A DNA stretch of 64,000 nucleotides from Isoetes taiwanensis (Eukaryota > Streptophyta > Lycopodiopsida > Isoetales > Isoetaceae). The position numbers and the translations under genes were made by a program. Every line of letters begins with the position of its first letter. Within the stretch, counting starts at the first letter, position 1. Positions 45,170 to 58,000 of the stretch are shown piece by piece. Below the pieces are notes generated by a model. That model had not been told where the DNA came from, did not search any database, and was given only the letters and a program-made list of their open reading frames with translations. The DNA lies in assembly GCA_021234155.1 (NCBI GenBank), contig JAJEKV010000003.1, positions 30,057,166 to 30,121,165 on the forward strand, in the 5' to 3' direction.

Positions 45170-45703
45170 GATATTTGAGGATTTACCTGTTGTAGGGTCC
45201 TCTGTAATTTCTGAAGTTTTGGCAAGATCTTTGGCGGTCCTAGCCATGTCCATCCAATCAACAAGCCGTCCCTTCAAGTGAAGAGCAAATGCTCTTGCAA
45301 AATAGGTAGAAATATAATGGTCTGTAACCTGTTTCTTGCAATAAACCAATTCATAATATTTAAAAAAATCATCTTTCCATGCGTTCTGGATTCTCCCTTC
45401 CTTGAATCCTCGTCTATTTTTTGGAGCTTCACCCCATACCTCGTTCATAACCATCTCTAGGTTGGGTATGTGGGCCTCTGCATGTTTATCACGGAGGTCT
45501 TTGGCTTGGATCACATCAGAACCCAAACGTAAACTCCTTGGAGGTAAGATTCCACTGCCGGAAGCACTGGCTTCTTGCTTGGGCTGTGGTGATGAGCAAG
45601 CACTGATCTGGGGGCATTTTGGGGCCATAGTTAGATGAAGAATTCGTGATCGGAATTCAAGCAGAGAAGGCAGGGGCGGGATAGTGAACGAGAGGCAAAC
45701 CAA
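45170..45703 (-). pseudogene. Ulp1-like gene N-terminal fragment, copy 3, cut at duplication junction
   Basis: Third copy of the unrecognised N-terminal domain (ATG 45628, or 45703 upstream). It is open through FFKYYELVYCKKQVTD and LKGRLVDWMDMARTAKD. The duplication junction at 45170 cuts it after KSSNI and appends a few foreign codons ending at 45140. Closer to copy 1 than to copy 2 in having no frame break. Downstream exons are absent. Confidence 0.75.
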
Positions 45704-45809
45704 GAAAGAATTTGGTAAAGAATTTCAAAATCCGAAAATTGTGCGGTTTCAGAGTGGTGGATAGCCATTAATCATGGCGCACTAGCGGTCATGATGACAG
45801 CTTATTCCA

Positions 45810-46401
45810 AAATGTGCATTCGGTACATATGTATATGTACAAAAGGGCTACATTTATAGACACCCTTTCATGCTTTTACCCACTCACACATACAACCATG
45901 AGGACCGATATCACATCTACACCCATGAGGACCTTTACCACGTCTATTACTTGGCACCCATGCAAAGGGTGTTTACTCATGCCTCTATATTCCAATCACA
46001 ACCCCTATATGTTCAAGAAACTTCCCATGTTACTCAACATCCATTGCTCAACCACCCATAAGAAGCTCACTCATGCCTATTACTAATTCCAAAGTATCAT
46101 GCATGAGAAGCATGCTCACACATACATCCATGAGGACCCACACCACATCTACACCCATGAGGACCTTTACCACATCTATTATTGGCACCCATGCATGAGG
46201 AGTTTACTCACACCTACTACTGTGCAAGTTCATATACACACATGGCCTACTAAAGTATCACCTATGAGGATGTTACTCACACCTACTACACTCTAGAGCA
46301 TTTCACATCCTTATTCACACATACTGGTCAACTCCCTATTCTATTACCAACAAAGTATCAATCATGGGTAGCATATTCACACATACACACATGAGGACCC
46401 G
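45810..46401 (+). repeat. Minisatellite array, copy 3 (CCCATGAGGA type)
   Basis: Near-identical to 37690-38281 and followed by the same HSE-like array. Confidence 0.9.
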
Positions 46402-46449
46402 TACCATATCTACACTCATGAGGCCACATCTACTACATTTACTATTTTT

Positions 46450-47920
46450 AGGCTGAGGTGCTTGCGTATGAGCATCTGAAACATTCTAGAACATTCTATT
46501 TTGAGTGTTTGCAAAGTTTTCAAAAGCCTTCTACTTTGAGCCTTTTCCAAGTTCCAAAACACTTTCTATTTTTAGATTGAGGTGCTTGTCCATGAGCATC
46601 TGGAACATTCTAAAACATTCTATTTTGAGTTTTCTATAACATTCTATTTTGAGCATTTCCAAAGTTCCAAAAAGCTTGCTACTTTTAGACTGAGACGCTT
46701 GCCCTGGAGCATCTGGAACATCCTAGAACATTCTACTTTGAGTGCCCATATGAATATCTGAAAGATTATAGAACATTCTATTGTGATTTAAGAAACTATT
46801 TTTCGACTGGGATGTTTATCCAGGAGCATCTGAAACATTCTAGAATATTCTTTTTTGAGTGTTTGTAAAGTTCCAAAAACTTGCTATTTTTAGATTGATG
46901 TGCTTGCCCATGAGCATCTGGAACATTCTAGAACATTGTATTTTGAGTGTTTGCAAAGTTTTCAAAAACCTGCTATTTTTAGACTCAGGTGCTTGCTCAT
47001 GAGCATTCGGAACATTCGAGAATATTCTGTTTTAAGTGTTTGCAAAGTTCCACAAAACTTGCTATTTTTAGACTGAGGTGCTTGTCCATGAGCATCTGGA
47101 ACATTCGAGAATATTCTATTTTGAGTGTTTGCAAAGTTCCACAAAACTTTGTATTTTTAAACTGAGGTGCTTGCCCATGAGCATCTGGAACATTCTAAAA
47201 CATTTCATTTTTATAATATTCTATTTTGGGTGTCTGTAAAGTTCCACAAAACTTTCTATTTTAAGACTGAGTTGCTTGTCCAAGAGCATTTGGAACATTC
47301 TAGAACATTCTATTATGAGTTCTTGCAAACTTTCAGAAGACTTTCTATTTTGAGACTATGGTACTTTCTATTTTTAGACTGAGGTGCTTACCCGTGAGCA
47401 TCTGGAATACTCTAGAACGTTCTATTTTGAGCGTTTGCAAAGTTTCAAACAACTTTTTATTTTTAGACTGACGTGCTTACCCATGAGCATCTGGAACATT
47501 CTAGAACATTCTATTTTAAGTGCTTGCAAAGTTTCCAAAAACTTGCTATTTTTAGAATGAGGTGCTTGCCCATGAGCATCTAGAATATTCTAGAACATTC
47601 TAGAAGATTCTATCATGAATGCTTGCAAAGTTGCAGAAAACTTTCTATTTTTAGACTTAGGTGCTTGCCTAAGAGCATTTGGAACATTCTAAACTTTCCA
47701 TTTTTAGACTAAGGTACTTTCTATTTTTAGGCTAAAGTGCTTACCCATCAACGTCTAGAACATTCCAGGACATTCTATTTTGAGCATTTGCAAAGTTTCA
47801 AAAATCTTTCTATTTTTAGACTGAGGTGCTTACCCATCAGCATCTTGAATATTCTAGGACATTCTAGAAGATTCTAGAAGATGCCAGAGACACTTGTAAC
47901 ATTCTAGAAGAGCATCTTTG
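46450..47920 (+). repeat. Heat-shock-element-like minisatellite array, unit B
   Basis: Copy of 38330-39800 with a handful of substitutions. The six-pentamer perfect core is kept at 47582-47611. Core motifs GGAACATTCTAGAACATTCT and GGAACATTCGAGAATATTCT are retained in most units. Confidence 0.85.
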
Positions 47921-48887
47921 AATTATCTGCCCTCGCCCTTAACTATATGTGAACTTCAAATTTTCTTTAAGAAGCTAATGCTTGATGTAGTGGTAAGGAT
48001 GGGGGGTTTGGCAGATATTTCAGAATTGTAGCAATCCAACCTTTACGTATACTAGAAGCTTATGATAGCACTCTGGAATAATTTTATTTTTGTAAACAAT
48101 GAGCAATTTGCACAATGCTAGTGCCAATGTCTTAGAATGTTAATGCCATTAGAATTCTAGTCAAACATTCACAAGAACTCATGACAACGCTTTGCTTCTC
48201 TTATAATGAATTAACACGGGCTTGACCAACGGACTTGACTATCGTGCACATGGCAATGATGTTGCCATAATCAAACATGATTTCAAGGAGAAGTCATAAA
48301 AGTAGCTTATGCGCCGCAATGCCTCAAAACTTGTGCTTTTGAATGTGTTTTTTTACCTCAAATTCTATCATATCATAACTTCTCCAATGTTATGCACCAT
48401 ACATCGTATGGGGTAAGAATATTGTACATGGAAATTGGGTACAAATGAAAAACTTTTTAAATAAGAGGATACTAGTTTATAAAAATACAAGGGGGGGTTG
48501 TTGTCATTGCATAGGGAAACATGGTACAACTAAAATTTTTTCTAATAGGAGGATGTTAATTTACAAAATCATGAAGGGGGCCACAAAGGCGTATGAATAT
48601 TGGTTGTGAGAAAAGGGATAAGAATTTATCAATATGGAAATGGGTACAAATGAAGAAAGATTCAAGTAAGAGGATATAAAGTACAAAGTCATAAAGGGGG
48701 GATTGTTGTTAGAAAAGGGGTATGAACGTTAGTTGTGGCAATGGGGTATATAGAAAAAAAAAATCAAATAAGAGAATATTAATCTACAAAATCATTAAGG
48801 GGGGATTGTGGCCAAATACCCCCTTTTCAAAAAGGTGTGCATCATTTATGACTATGTCTCTTGAAAATGCATGCATAGGGCATATTC

Positions 48888-48892
<5 letters not shown>

Positions 48893-48974
<82 letters not shown>
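48893..48974 (+). repeat. (GATA)n microsatellite, unit B
   Basis: About 20 tandem GATA units. The adjacent TTTCAATATATACAACA is duplicated here but single in unit A. Confidence 0.95.
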
Positions 48975-49788
48975 TTTCAATATATACAACAATAGATAGA
49001 TGGTTTCAATATATACAACACTGGATCACACCTACGATTTTCTAAGCTTGCTTAGGAACTCAAAGTGTTCTAGAAGGAATCAGCTAGGGCACTTAGACAA
49101 AAAGTACAAGGGAATCTTCCTCATGAGAAGATTCCACCGAAGAATGTTCTAAGGCGACTCCGCGAGACGAGGCGGTGCATGAGCGGCGGAGCCGCGAGTG
49201 CGCCGCCAAGTTTGGCGGTGCTGCCGAAGAACATTCTGAGGGGAATCTTCGAGTGGGGAAGATTCCCTGGCATAATAAACGCCGCCTTCAAATTACGAAA
49301 GCAATGATCCTTACCATCGTAGTTAGAAGCTCTATTCTGAGAAGAAACTCTTTGAATAAGAGAAAAGCCTCGAGTTTAAGAGAAAGTTCTGCTTACATAA
49401 TGGAGCTTTGTGTTAAAATGCGATGTATAAAAGCTCTGGATAAAAAGAAATATGGCTAACAGGTTTTTGTGGCTGTCAACAAGGCCCGATTTCTCAGTTC
49501 TGAGATGGGGCAAATGCTAAAACATAGAGATTATCCTCCTGTGTATAAAAGGAATCATGCAGCAAGCTCTTTGTCTAACCAATTCGCATAAATGCAAGCA
49601 ATCTAAGATTATATAACATGTCTTTGTCGCTAGATCATTTCAACATTGCTCTGTTTTGAAAAAAATCAGAGACAGGGAACACTATTAACACCTTTCCGGA
49701 TAATCACACAACACCATAAAACATCCAAGGCTTCTTCGAATCAAACAAACCTGAGCTCGGATTGAAGCCTGGAGAATGAATAGTGGCA

Positions 49789-49964
49789 GATTCAACAGCT
49801 GCTTCGAACGACAGATTTGGCGCTGCCTAGCACCTCAACAACAACAGCAGATTCACAGCGGAATGACCTAACCGCTAAGAATGGGCATGCAAAATGGAAT
49901 GACCTAGCCGCTAAGAATGGGCATGCAAAATGAAAGGGGAGAAATGAATGGCGATGGTTGTGCA
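49789..49964. repeat. 176 bp present in unit B only
   Basis: In unit A, GTGGCA joins directly to TAGCGG at 41633. In unit B 176 bases lie between, with GCA at both edges. They include a 33-bp tandem pair (GACCTA(A/G)CCGCTAAGAATGG with GCATGCAAAATG). A microhomology deletion in unit A is the simplest reading. Confidence 0.8.
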
Positions 49965-52900
49965 TAGCGGCGCCGCTCCGCAAAACAAGGCAGACAGTTA
50001 CGCCTGAAATTTTACAGTAATTTGAAGGCGGCGTTTATTACGGATTCTACTATCATCTGCACATATGAAAGTGCATGCATATCGCCTTCCTTAGGGCATG
50101 CAATTTTAGAATTAAACAAGGTGCTGCGCACGGAGGATTGCCCTCCGTGAGTCGAGGGTGAAGTGGCTTAAATCATACTTCAAAGTCATATTTCACAATC
50201 AATCAAAAATACTACTTCAAAACAATAAAATACTTGATACTTGATTCTTGTTTTCAACAAGAATTTCACCATTGATCCCTAAAATATTATTCTAGCTCTG
50301 GAAAGGGCCAATTCAAGCCTACGCAATTTACCTCTTGTAGATTGAACTCCTCCTAAATGCCTGCAGCCTTTGGCAGCTCCAATGCCACATTATCATCTAA
50401 TAATCTTATGTACAGGCTCCATCCTTATCCTTACAACTCCTCCTCAGCCTGTACCTACTTGTGCTTGACACTAGTTTAAATTCCGTCAACACCTTACTGA
50501 GCATATCTACTTGCTTTGATACCACTATTAGTTTTCAGTAAATAGCCTAATCACAGTCATATCCCTCAAGAAACCACGCAGGATCTCCGTGGATATTAAT
50601 ATAATATATATCTATCTGTCCTAACCTTTAGCTTCCAGAATGACTTCCAAGAATAAGTGGTAGGCTCTACATTTTTGACACTTCTGTAAGACTGCCGCAG
50701 TTTCTTCCACATTTATGATCTCTTCTATTGCCACAAAATAGAATCATGTTGCCATTGCCATCCAAAAACAAAGTGGACGATATGATTTTAAGAGAGAGAT
50801 AACACCCAAGTTCTAGGGTCGCCTTAACAAACTGGACCCGAGAACTAAATGGTGGTTTCCATAACAAGCTAGGTGTCAATGACAAAAAGCGCAAACACTT
50901 ACACCAAGTCAGACCTCTAGTAAAAAAAAAAAAGCACATTGGGAAACCTTTCTAACAAAGGCCAGGCAAAAAAAGCATATACCAAGTTCTCAATGCACTA
51001 GATGCCCCTTGTCATGTGTAAGACTTTTGTACAATTCAAAGTAGTGTGAGAGGAGTATCATCAGAATGTTCTGTTGAACATGCAATTTTGCCTATGAAAA
51101 TTTTAGTCAAATTTCAACAAGTTCAATGCTATTATTACGTCCTAGACTTTGACGTGCACAGCAACGGATATGAATGCAGAGTAACCACTAGACATTATAA
51201 ACTATTATTTACAATTTTGGCGTTCGGTTAAGTGTACAACTGTTGTGTTCGAATTAAAAAATAACACAAACATGCATTTCACATCTATATCAAACAATTG
51301 GGTAGGCCACCTCTGAAAAGCTCCAATTGTTCATTTTAGAATAGATAGACGTGAACTAACTCCTTAAACATGATAATACAATTCATTCCATGTTGCTTTC
51401 AATATGCACATGTACTATAGGAGAGGGACATTGTAATAAGAAAATAGCACTAGCATCACACCACTTATCACAGATCCTGAAGCTGGGTCGCGTGGTTGAG
51501 AACACAAAAATTCGCCACCACATGGAAAAAACTTATAATGATTTTGGATTCAAAACATAAATATGGAATAAGATACAAAAGGCAGTAAAACATGCAGTAA
51601 AAGCTGGAAGCTCTTAGATCCTCAATGGGCTCTTCACCGCTTGAAAGCTCTTGTCTAGTTTTTTCAAATTGCTTTTTGGCATGGTCGACAAAAGAGAATT
51701 TAAAAGTCGTAAATGGTATCTAATAATGATTCTATAAAAAACGTAGCTTTTGAAATGGATTGTGGCCGTTAAAACATACCTGCAAAGTTACTAATATCAT
51801 GCATCAGAAAGCAAAAATATATCTATTTAGAAGTATGTATTGCAACAAACACATTTTAGTTGGCAGCATTTTGGAAGTGATAGAACTGAAAATGATGGAC
51901 CAAGCTACATAAGCACAAAATTGGTCAAGGAGAGGGAGAGAAGGTGGAGTGGCAAAATCCAGTTCTCATGCCACATTCATTGTCTATGTGCCATCTATGT
52001 TATATGATACTACATGCAGTACACTATAAACATAGATGGAGACTTTGGGAGAAATCTCTGCTGACAGGCGTTCAGGGCATTTCCTTCAGGTTGGAATTTT
52101 GATGAAGGCTTTTTGAAAGCACCAACGGTAAGTCTATTTTCTACTAATTACAGAAAGGCCTTGTAGAATTAGATAAACTGGCCATCAAACGTAGTAGCTG
52201 CATACCTTTAAAATGAGCTTCAAAAAATCCCAATCAAGTTGAAAACTGGTCTTCTTAAACTACCTTCTGAATAATCTTGTTAAACTGTTTTTCCACTGGA
52301 CCTGGAGAATAAGCGCGGCGAAAATATAAAGCATCTCATATTTGTTTAATCAGAACTTAAGCTTTGGAGATAAGAAAAGACCCAAAGGAAAGGCGCGCTT
52401 TGAGATTCGAAAAGTAAGCCAAGTCCAACTTTTGCAGCTTCCAAGCGACTGATCTCAATGCCACTTATTGCCTTTACCAAAGGATATAGTGCAAACAAAA
52501 GCCACATTAGTAAAAAAGAATATGCATATCTACCTATATACAACAATAGAATAAAATAGCAATACATATTGATTGAAGCTGGTCAATAATTGCAGACTAA
52601 TAATTGAACATATTCAACGGGACCGGAATGTTGACAACTGAAGAACCCTTTTCTATAAAAGCTAGCTTATAAAATGATTCATGTTTTCGGCCTACTGGAT
52701 ATTGCTTGCATGAATTTTCTGTAAGAATAGTCCCATTGTGAAGTGAGTAGAGAATTCAGGGGCAAATCTGCATGATTCAAAGTAAGCCTCAATTCTGCAT
52801 GCAAAGAATCTATCAAATGCAATGAAACGACAATTTGGAGGATCCTATGGGCATATTTGGACCACAAAAAAAGCAACTTTCAAATATCTATTTTTGGCAG

Positions 52901-53470
52901 TACTCTGTTATTCTATGTTAAATGTATGTTTCCAATGCACAATTACATACATAAATAACAACTACAAAATTCTTCAATGACTGTTGGATGTGAGTAAAGC
53001 CATCATTCACATTACAGAAGTCTGCATAAGTAGATTCCAATTCATATAATCTTGCATAACCAATCTGTTCACACAAAATTACAATACCTTCTATTCGAAT
53101 TGTTTCCACATTACCGGTTACCAATCCGAAAGTAATAGAGGATCACCAATAAAATCTAAACCTTTTGCTTCTGAAAAATATCATCGATCCAATAGTTGTT
53201 GCCTTTTCCTATCTACCAAAACAACTTGTCCTCGGACAACAGACTTCCCGGCAATCTCGAAAACAGATTTTCCAGCAATCAGCTTTTGTACAGAAGTCTT
53301 TGCTTATTAAAGCGAACGCAAGTAATATATATACAAGAAATGATCACGACTTGACACATTCTAAAAAATTTGTTGGTGCAGAATATCACATATATACAAA
53401 AATCTAGAATACAGACCCAATGTCAGGGCCTCGTCAATCTTCAGTCTATACACCATATAGCCATCTTAAA

Positions 53471-54465
53471 GATATATTCAGGACTGAGGAAGAACACAAA
53501 GGAATCCATTTCGATAAGAAAGCATGCTTCAGAATAATACACAAAGCTGCAACTTGCCAACACACAAATCTTAGGCATCATGATAATCAGACAATGTATG
53601 GTCGTAAACTGTTAACTGTCCCTGTCAAACCAAGTTGCTATGTTCCCCAGTAATAAAGTCAGAATTACAATCTCATCTTTTCCAGACAATTTTCCTGTTT
53701 GGAGGTAGCTTTTCCAAAGACTCAGCTTAAAATAAGTTACGTGTATCATATGTAGTTAGATGTATCATATATGTACAAGCCCGTTCCTTTCGAACAATTA
53801 CTGAAGGGAGACCAACCATTGCTCAACTTGGGATCTTTGGTCTGGAAACAGTAATAAATGGAAAATGTTAAAATGGTGGTTTATTCCCCGTGAAACAACC
53901 ACAACAAGACAAATTCATCTTGCATAATGCCAGGAAGAAAACTCCATATCTCCAAGAACATGGTGAAAAGTCGACGACGCACGCAAACCATGAAGATGCT
54001 AACCAGCACACAAATCTGGTTTCTATTTTTTGCAAGCCCATGATCATATATACACCTGATACATTCTATGGAGTTGTTCCCAACGGCCAAAATTGGGATT
54101 GATACACTTCCTATCTAGAAGCACAGAACTTACTTTTGATAAATGCCGTCCACTTCAGAGTAATAATCTAGAGCTTGGCTTCTAGGACTGCCATGGCTGT
54201 TGCACAAAATGCCCAAATCAACAATATAGCAAATAAAAAAGCAAATCGTTATTGAAATGGTAAGGAGCACTTGCAATCTTTCAGAGCACCTGCAAGCAGA
54301 GAAAATCCTTCCAGGATAAAAAAAATATGCGCAAAAATGAAAGCAATCAAGTGATTTGCTTTGTGGGATCAAAACAGGAAATGCTTATACCTCAGTCGTC
54401 TTCTTCTTTGATATTTTCAACACTCCTTGCAACCTCGGAAATGCCCTTCCTGTTGGATTCCAGTC
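53471..54465. other. Single-copy spacer, no gene assigned
   Basis: Only short ORFs. Nothing recognised beyond AT-rich sequence. Confidence 0.4.
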
Positions 54466-54585
54466 AGCAACCTCTGCTTCAACGGCTCAACAACCTCTGC
54501 TTCAACCTGTTGCTTCAATGGCTCAGCAACCTCTGCTTCAACCTGTTGCTTCAACGGCTCAGCAACCTCTGCTTCAACACATGCC
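54466..54585 (-). repeat. 36-bp tandem repeat, coding-like (12-residue units)
   Basis: Three full copies and part of a fourth of a 36-bp unit around CAACCTCTGCTTCAACCTGT. On the minus strand it reads (VEAEVAEPLKQQ) repeated, in a 61-codon ORF (54417-54602); on the plus strand QPLLQPVASMAQ. The minus-strand version is a plausible amphipathic repeat, but there is no other support for a gene. Confidence 0.6.
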
Positions 54586-54734
54586 ATCATACACCAAACC
54601 ATAGCAATAAAACTGTGACCATTTGAGATACCCTGAACAAGATCATAAGCTAAATCGAGCGGACATAAATTCTGAAAGGAAAATCTTCGGTGACCGAGAG
54701 TTTACAGCGAATAGTAGGTTTGGAGCAGTCATCA

Positions 54735-54774
54735 GCATATCCTAGGTATATTCTAGCATATACCTAGGATATGC
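54735..54774. repeat. Perfect 16-bp inverted repeat, 8-base loop
   Basis: Arms GCATATCCTAGGTATA and TATACCTAGGATATGC flank TTCTAGCA. It lies 320 bases upstream of the NLR start codon. Confidence 0.8.
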
Positions 54775-55040
54775 CATAAACCCACATAAACAAGGGTTTG
54801 CCCCCTAGGGGCAACCCAAAAAACTGCTTTTAAGTGAAACATAAGTCATTGTATTTTGTCGACTTCTTTATTATATCTGCATGATAAAACTTCTGCGAAA
54901 ATGGTGACTGCATGCATTTATCCTTGACTGTCTTGAATCCTTTCTGTCATTTTTGTCGTAATTGCACGAGCCACGATGCTTTATTACAGCTCACGAAGCC
55001 AGTACGACTTCGGCACGTTCTATTTTTTTTTTCTCGCTCG

Positions 55041-55095
55041 TCTATTTAAGAAATTTGCTTGCTTTTGCTGATTATCGTTGTGTCTGTCTGTCCTA
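55041..55095 (+). promoter_or_regulatory. TATA-like element and leader of NLR gene
   Basis: TCTATTTAAGAAA at about 55041 precedes the ATG at 55096 by about 50 bases. The long T run at 55022-55032 lies before it. Promoter assignment is by position only. Confidence 0.35.
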
Positions 55096-58000
55096 ATGGA
55101 TTCCAACAATTTGCTTCAGATCTCTTCTCATATCGCCAATGTTCAAGCAATATTCAAAAAATTGGATGCCAAGAAACTTGGCAAAATCTTCGAGGAACTG
55201 GATGCCAAGAAACTGGGAAAGGTATTACTGGATCTCCCTAGTTTTATTTTTTATGTTCAATATGTCTAATAACATGAGTGTCGAAAACCAATTTTTGCAG
55301 AACGGAATACAGAAATTGAATGACAACGCTCCATTGCTCATGGAGGTGACAAAAAGTATTTGTCAAGTTGCTGGGCAGGCTCCCTTAGTTGGTATTTGCT
55401 TTCAAGCTCTTGGCATAATCATACAAACTGCTGCAGCTTATACAGAAATTGATGAAAGGGCGAAGGAAGTAATAGAATACGCCAAATTCTTACAAAGATC
55501 CATGGAAACAATTGCAAATGCAGGCGGGGATGATGAATACTTGAAAGAAAATTGTCTGGCATTGCTCTGTGCAGAGGCCTTCGAATTTGGGAAACAGAAT
55601 CCCAGGTACGTACTTATAACTAGATATGTAGTTGCTTTGTACTGCTTATTCATTTGGTGTTTGTAGTAGAGGAACAGACCATATACCAAAATCTTATAGA
55701 AATAAAGCCATATTTCTGTTTTCTTCTATGTTGTATTCGGGGCTGTAGATGTCTTTTACAGAGTAGAGAGTTAAATGTTTACCATTCTTCAAGCAATAAA
55801 AGTAAAAATGGAAATGTTTGTGGTTCAGGAAGCAGAGTTTGGCAAAGTGCATATGTGGTTTTAGTTGTGCCCAGTGCGAGGCCAAGGCGCTAGATGGCCT
55901 TGCCACCAGATTGAGAGACATGAACCTAAAGCTTTCCATGCATTGTCAAACAATTATTTTGAATCAGACCCCTAAGCCCAGCCCAGCCCCACTTGCGAGT
56001 TCTTCTCTCAAGCTTAATAAAAATAAAGAATTACTGAAATTCGTGACTGAGCCAGGAATTAGAGTCCTTGCTCTTTGTGGAATGGGAGGCATTGGAAAGA
56101 CTACATTGTTGACAGAATTACACCAAGACTTTGTAAAGAGAGATAAGCAAGCTAAGGTTTTTATAGAGGTGGGCAGGAACCCTCCCAACTTGATGCAACT
56201 TCAAACAAAGATCTTGAAGGGATTGGAAAAGAAAAACGAGATATTTGAAAACACTAAGCAAGGCCGCATTAGATTGGAGATTTGCTTACAAGGTTTAAAA
56301 GAAGGGGGCTCATCCTTATGCTTATCAATAGATAATGTGTGGAGAGTAAAAGATTTGAGAGAGTTGTTACCAGAAGACCTATATCTTCATCTTCCAAAAT
56401 CAAGCTGTTTAATGATCTCCACACGCTCCCAAGAAGTAGCCAGGGAGTTTCGTGATATTTGCTGCCCAACAAATGCAAGCGCATATCAACTCTTTCAGCC
56501 CAACTTGTTGGATAAACAAGAAGCAGAACAAATGTTCATTCACTATGCAAGAATTGAAGATAAAGGTAAGGAGTCGAATCTCATAAATGAAATAGTCCCA
56601 CTATGTGGTGGGCTTCCACTTGCAATCAAAACATATGGTACCCACTTTAGAAGGCCTGAAAGGCGCAAGGAGGCAGAGTGGACAAAGGTTAGGCAACGGA
56701 TCTTGACATCTACTGAATCCCCATCAACTGCCCATGATGAAGGCGCAGTTCTACAATCGTTAGAACCTAGTATTGATGTTCAAATCAAGGACGTGCAAGA
56801 TGCATTTATTGATGCTGCCCTTTTTTGGCGTGGACAACCACTGGAAATGGCTCGATGTGCTCTACATATTGGAGATGAAGATATTTTGGAAGTTCTCTTA
56901 GAGGAGTCCATCCTTTATTCCAAAAAAAAATGGGGAAAGCATTCTTTAGAATGCCATGACCTTTTTTTTGCCATTGCAGAAAAACGTGCAAAGAACAAAA
57001 GTTGGAAATATGTGACTACACAAGAGGCAAGTGCTTGACCCCTTTTAAAATTCTTTATTGTTGTTTCACCTTTTAATCAACTTTCTTACGTAAATATAGA
57101 CCCAAGCTCTAAACGAAAAAATGGAAGGAGTTCGTGCAATATGCATTCACCAGAAATTGGAATTTCGAACATTATCAAAGAACCTACTTTACTTAATATG
57201 CGATGGTGTTCTCACTTGTGGTGCATGCAATATGTCACAAGATAAAAAGCACGATCTCAAAGTTTTGAAATTATCTCAGTGTGTTGACCTGAGCCTTCTT
57301 CAGGTTTGAATTAATCTTATCCCCTTATAAGAAACTGGTACATATATAAAAATCAATTAATGTATCTTCACTATTGGGACAGTGCTTTCCGAGCCTACAA
57401 ATCTTCTCCGTTGGAGGCATTGAATATGGAGAAGAATCAACCCAGGTACATAAACAACTTCTTTGCTCTTCCTTCAAAAGCTTTAGCAACTTGCGTTTTA
57501 TAGAAATTGATGGAAAAAACAATCAATTAGATATGCTTCCAGATTCTTTTCGCGATTTAGTACATTTACAAGAACTTCAATTGCTAAATTTTTATTGCTT
57601 GAACACGCTTCCTGGTTTTTCTAAGCCCTTAAGAAATTTAAAATGCCTCAATCTCTCCGAGTGCAAACAACTCTCCGACCTACCTGACACTCTCGGTCCA
57701 CTGCCCACCTTGCAATATCTTATCCTTTCCGGGTGCGCCAAGCTCTCTGGCCTGCCCGACACGCTCGGCCCACTGCCCGCCTTACAGGAGCTCCGCCTCT
57801 CCAGGTGCATCCAATTCACCAGTCTACCAAAGAATCTTGGCTCAATGCCTGACCTGCAATATCTCGACCTCTCTGTCTGTGCCCAACTCTCCAATCTAGA
57901 CAACACGCTCGGCCCGCTTCCTAGCCTGCGGGTGCTCCACCTCTCCGAGTGTACCAAGCTCGTCAGCTTGTCCGACAAGCTCGGCCCACTGCCTAACCTG

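Larger units (their letters stand above)
45170..53470. repeat. Tandem segmental duplication, unit B (8,301 bp)
   Basis: Direct tandem copy of unit A. Contents in order: Ulp1-like N-terminal fragment (to 45.7 kb), minisatellite (45810-46401), HSE-like array (46450-47920), G-run repeats (48420-48820), GATA tract, HSE-like cluster, inverted-repeat segment and exon-like pieces. The exon-like ORFs at 50667-50939, 52346-52567, 52679-52876 and 52918-53124 correspond to those in unit A. The MPKEQFEK piece near 51620-51690 is damaged by several small changes. Sequence after 53470 is single copy. Confidence 0.95.
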
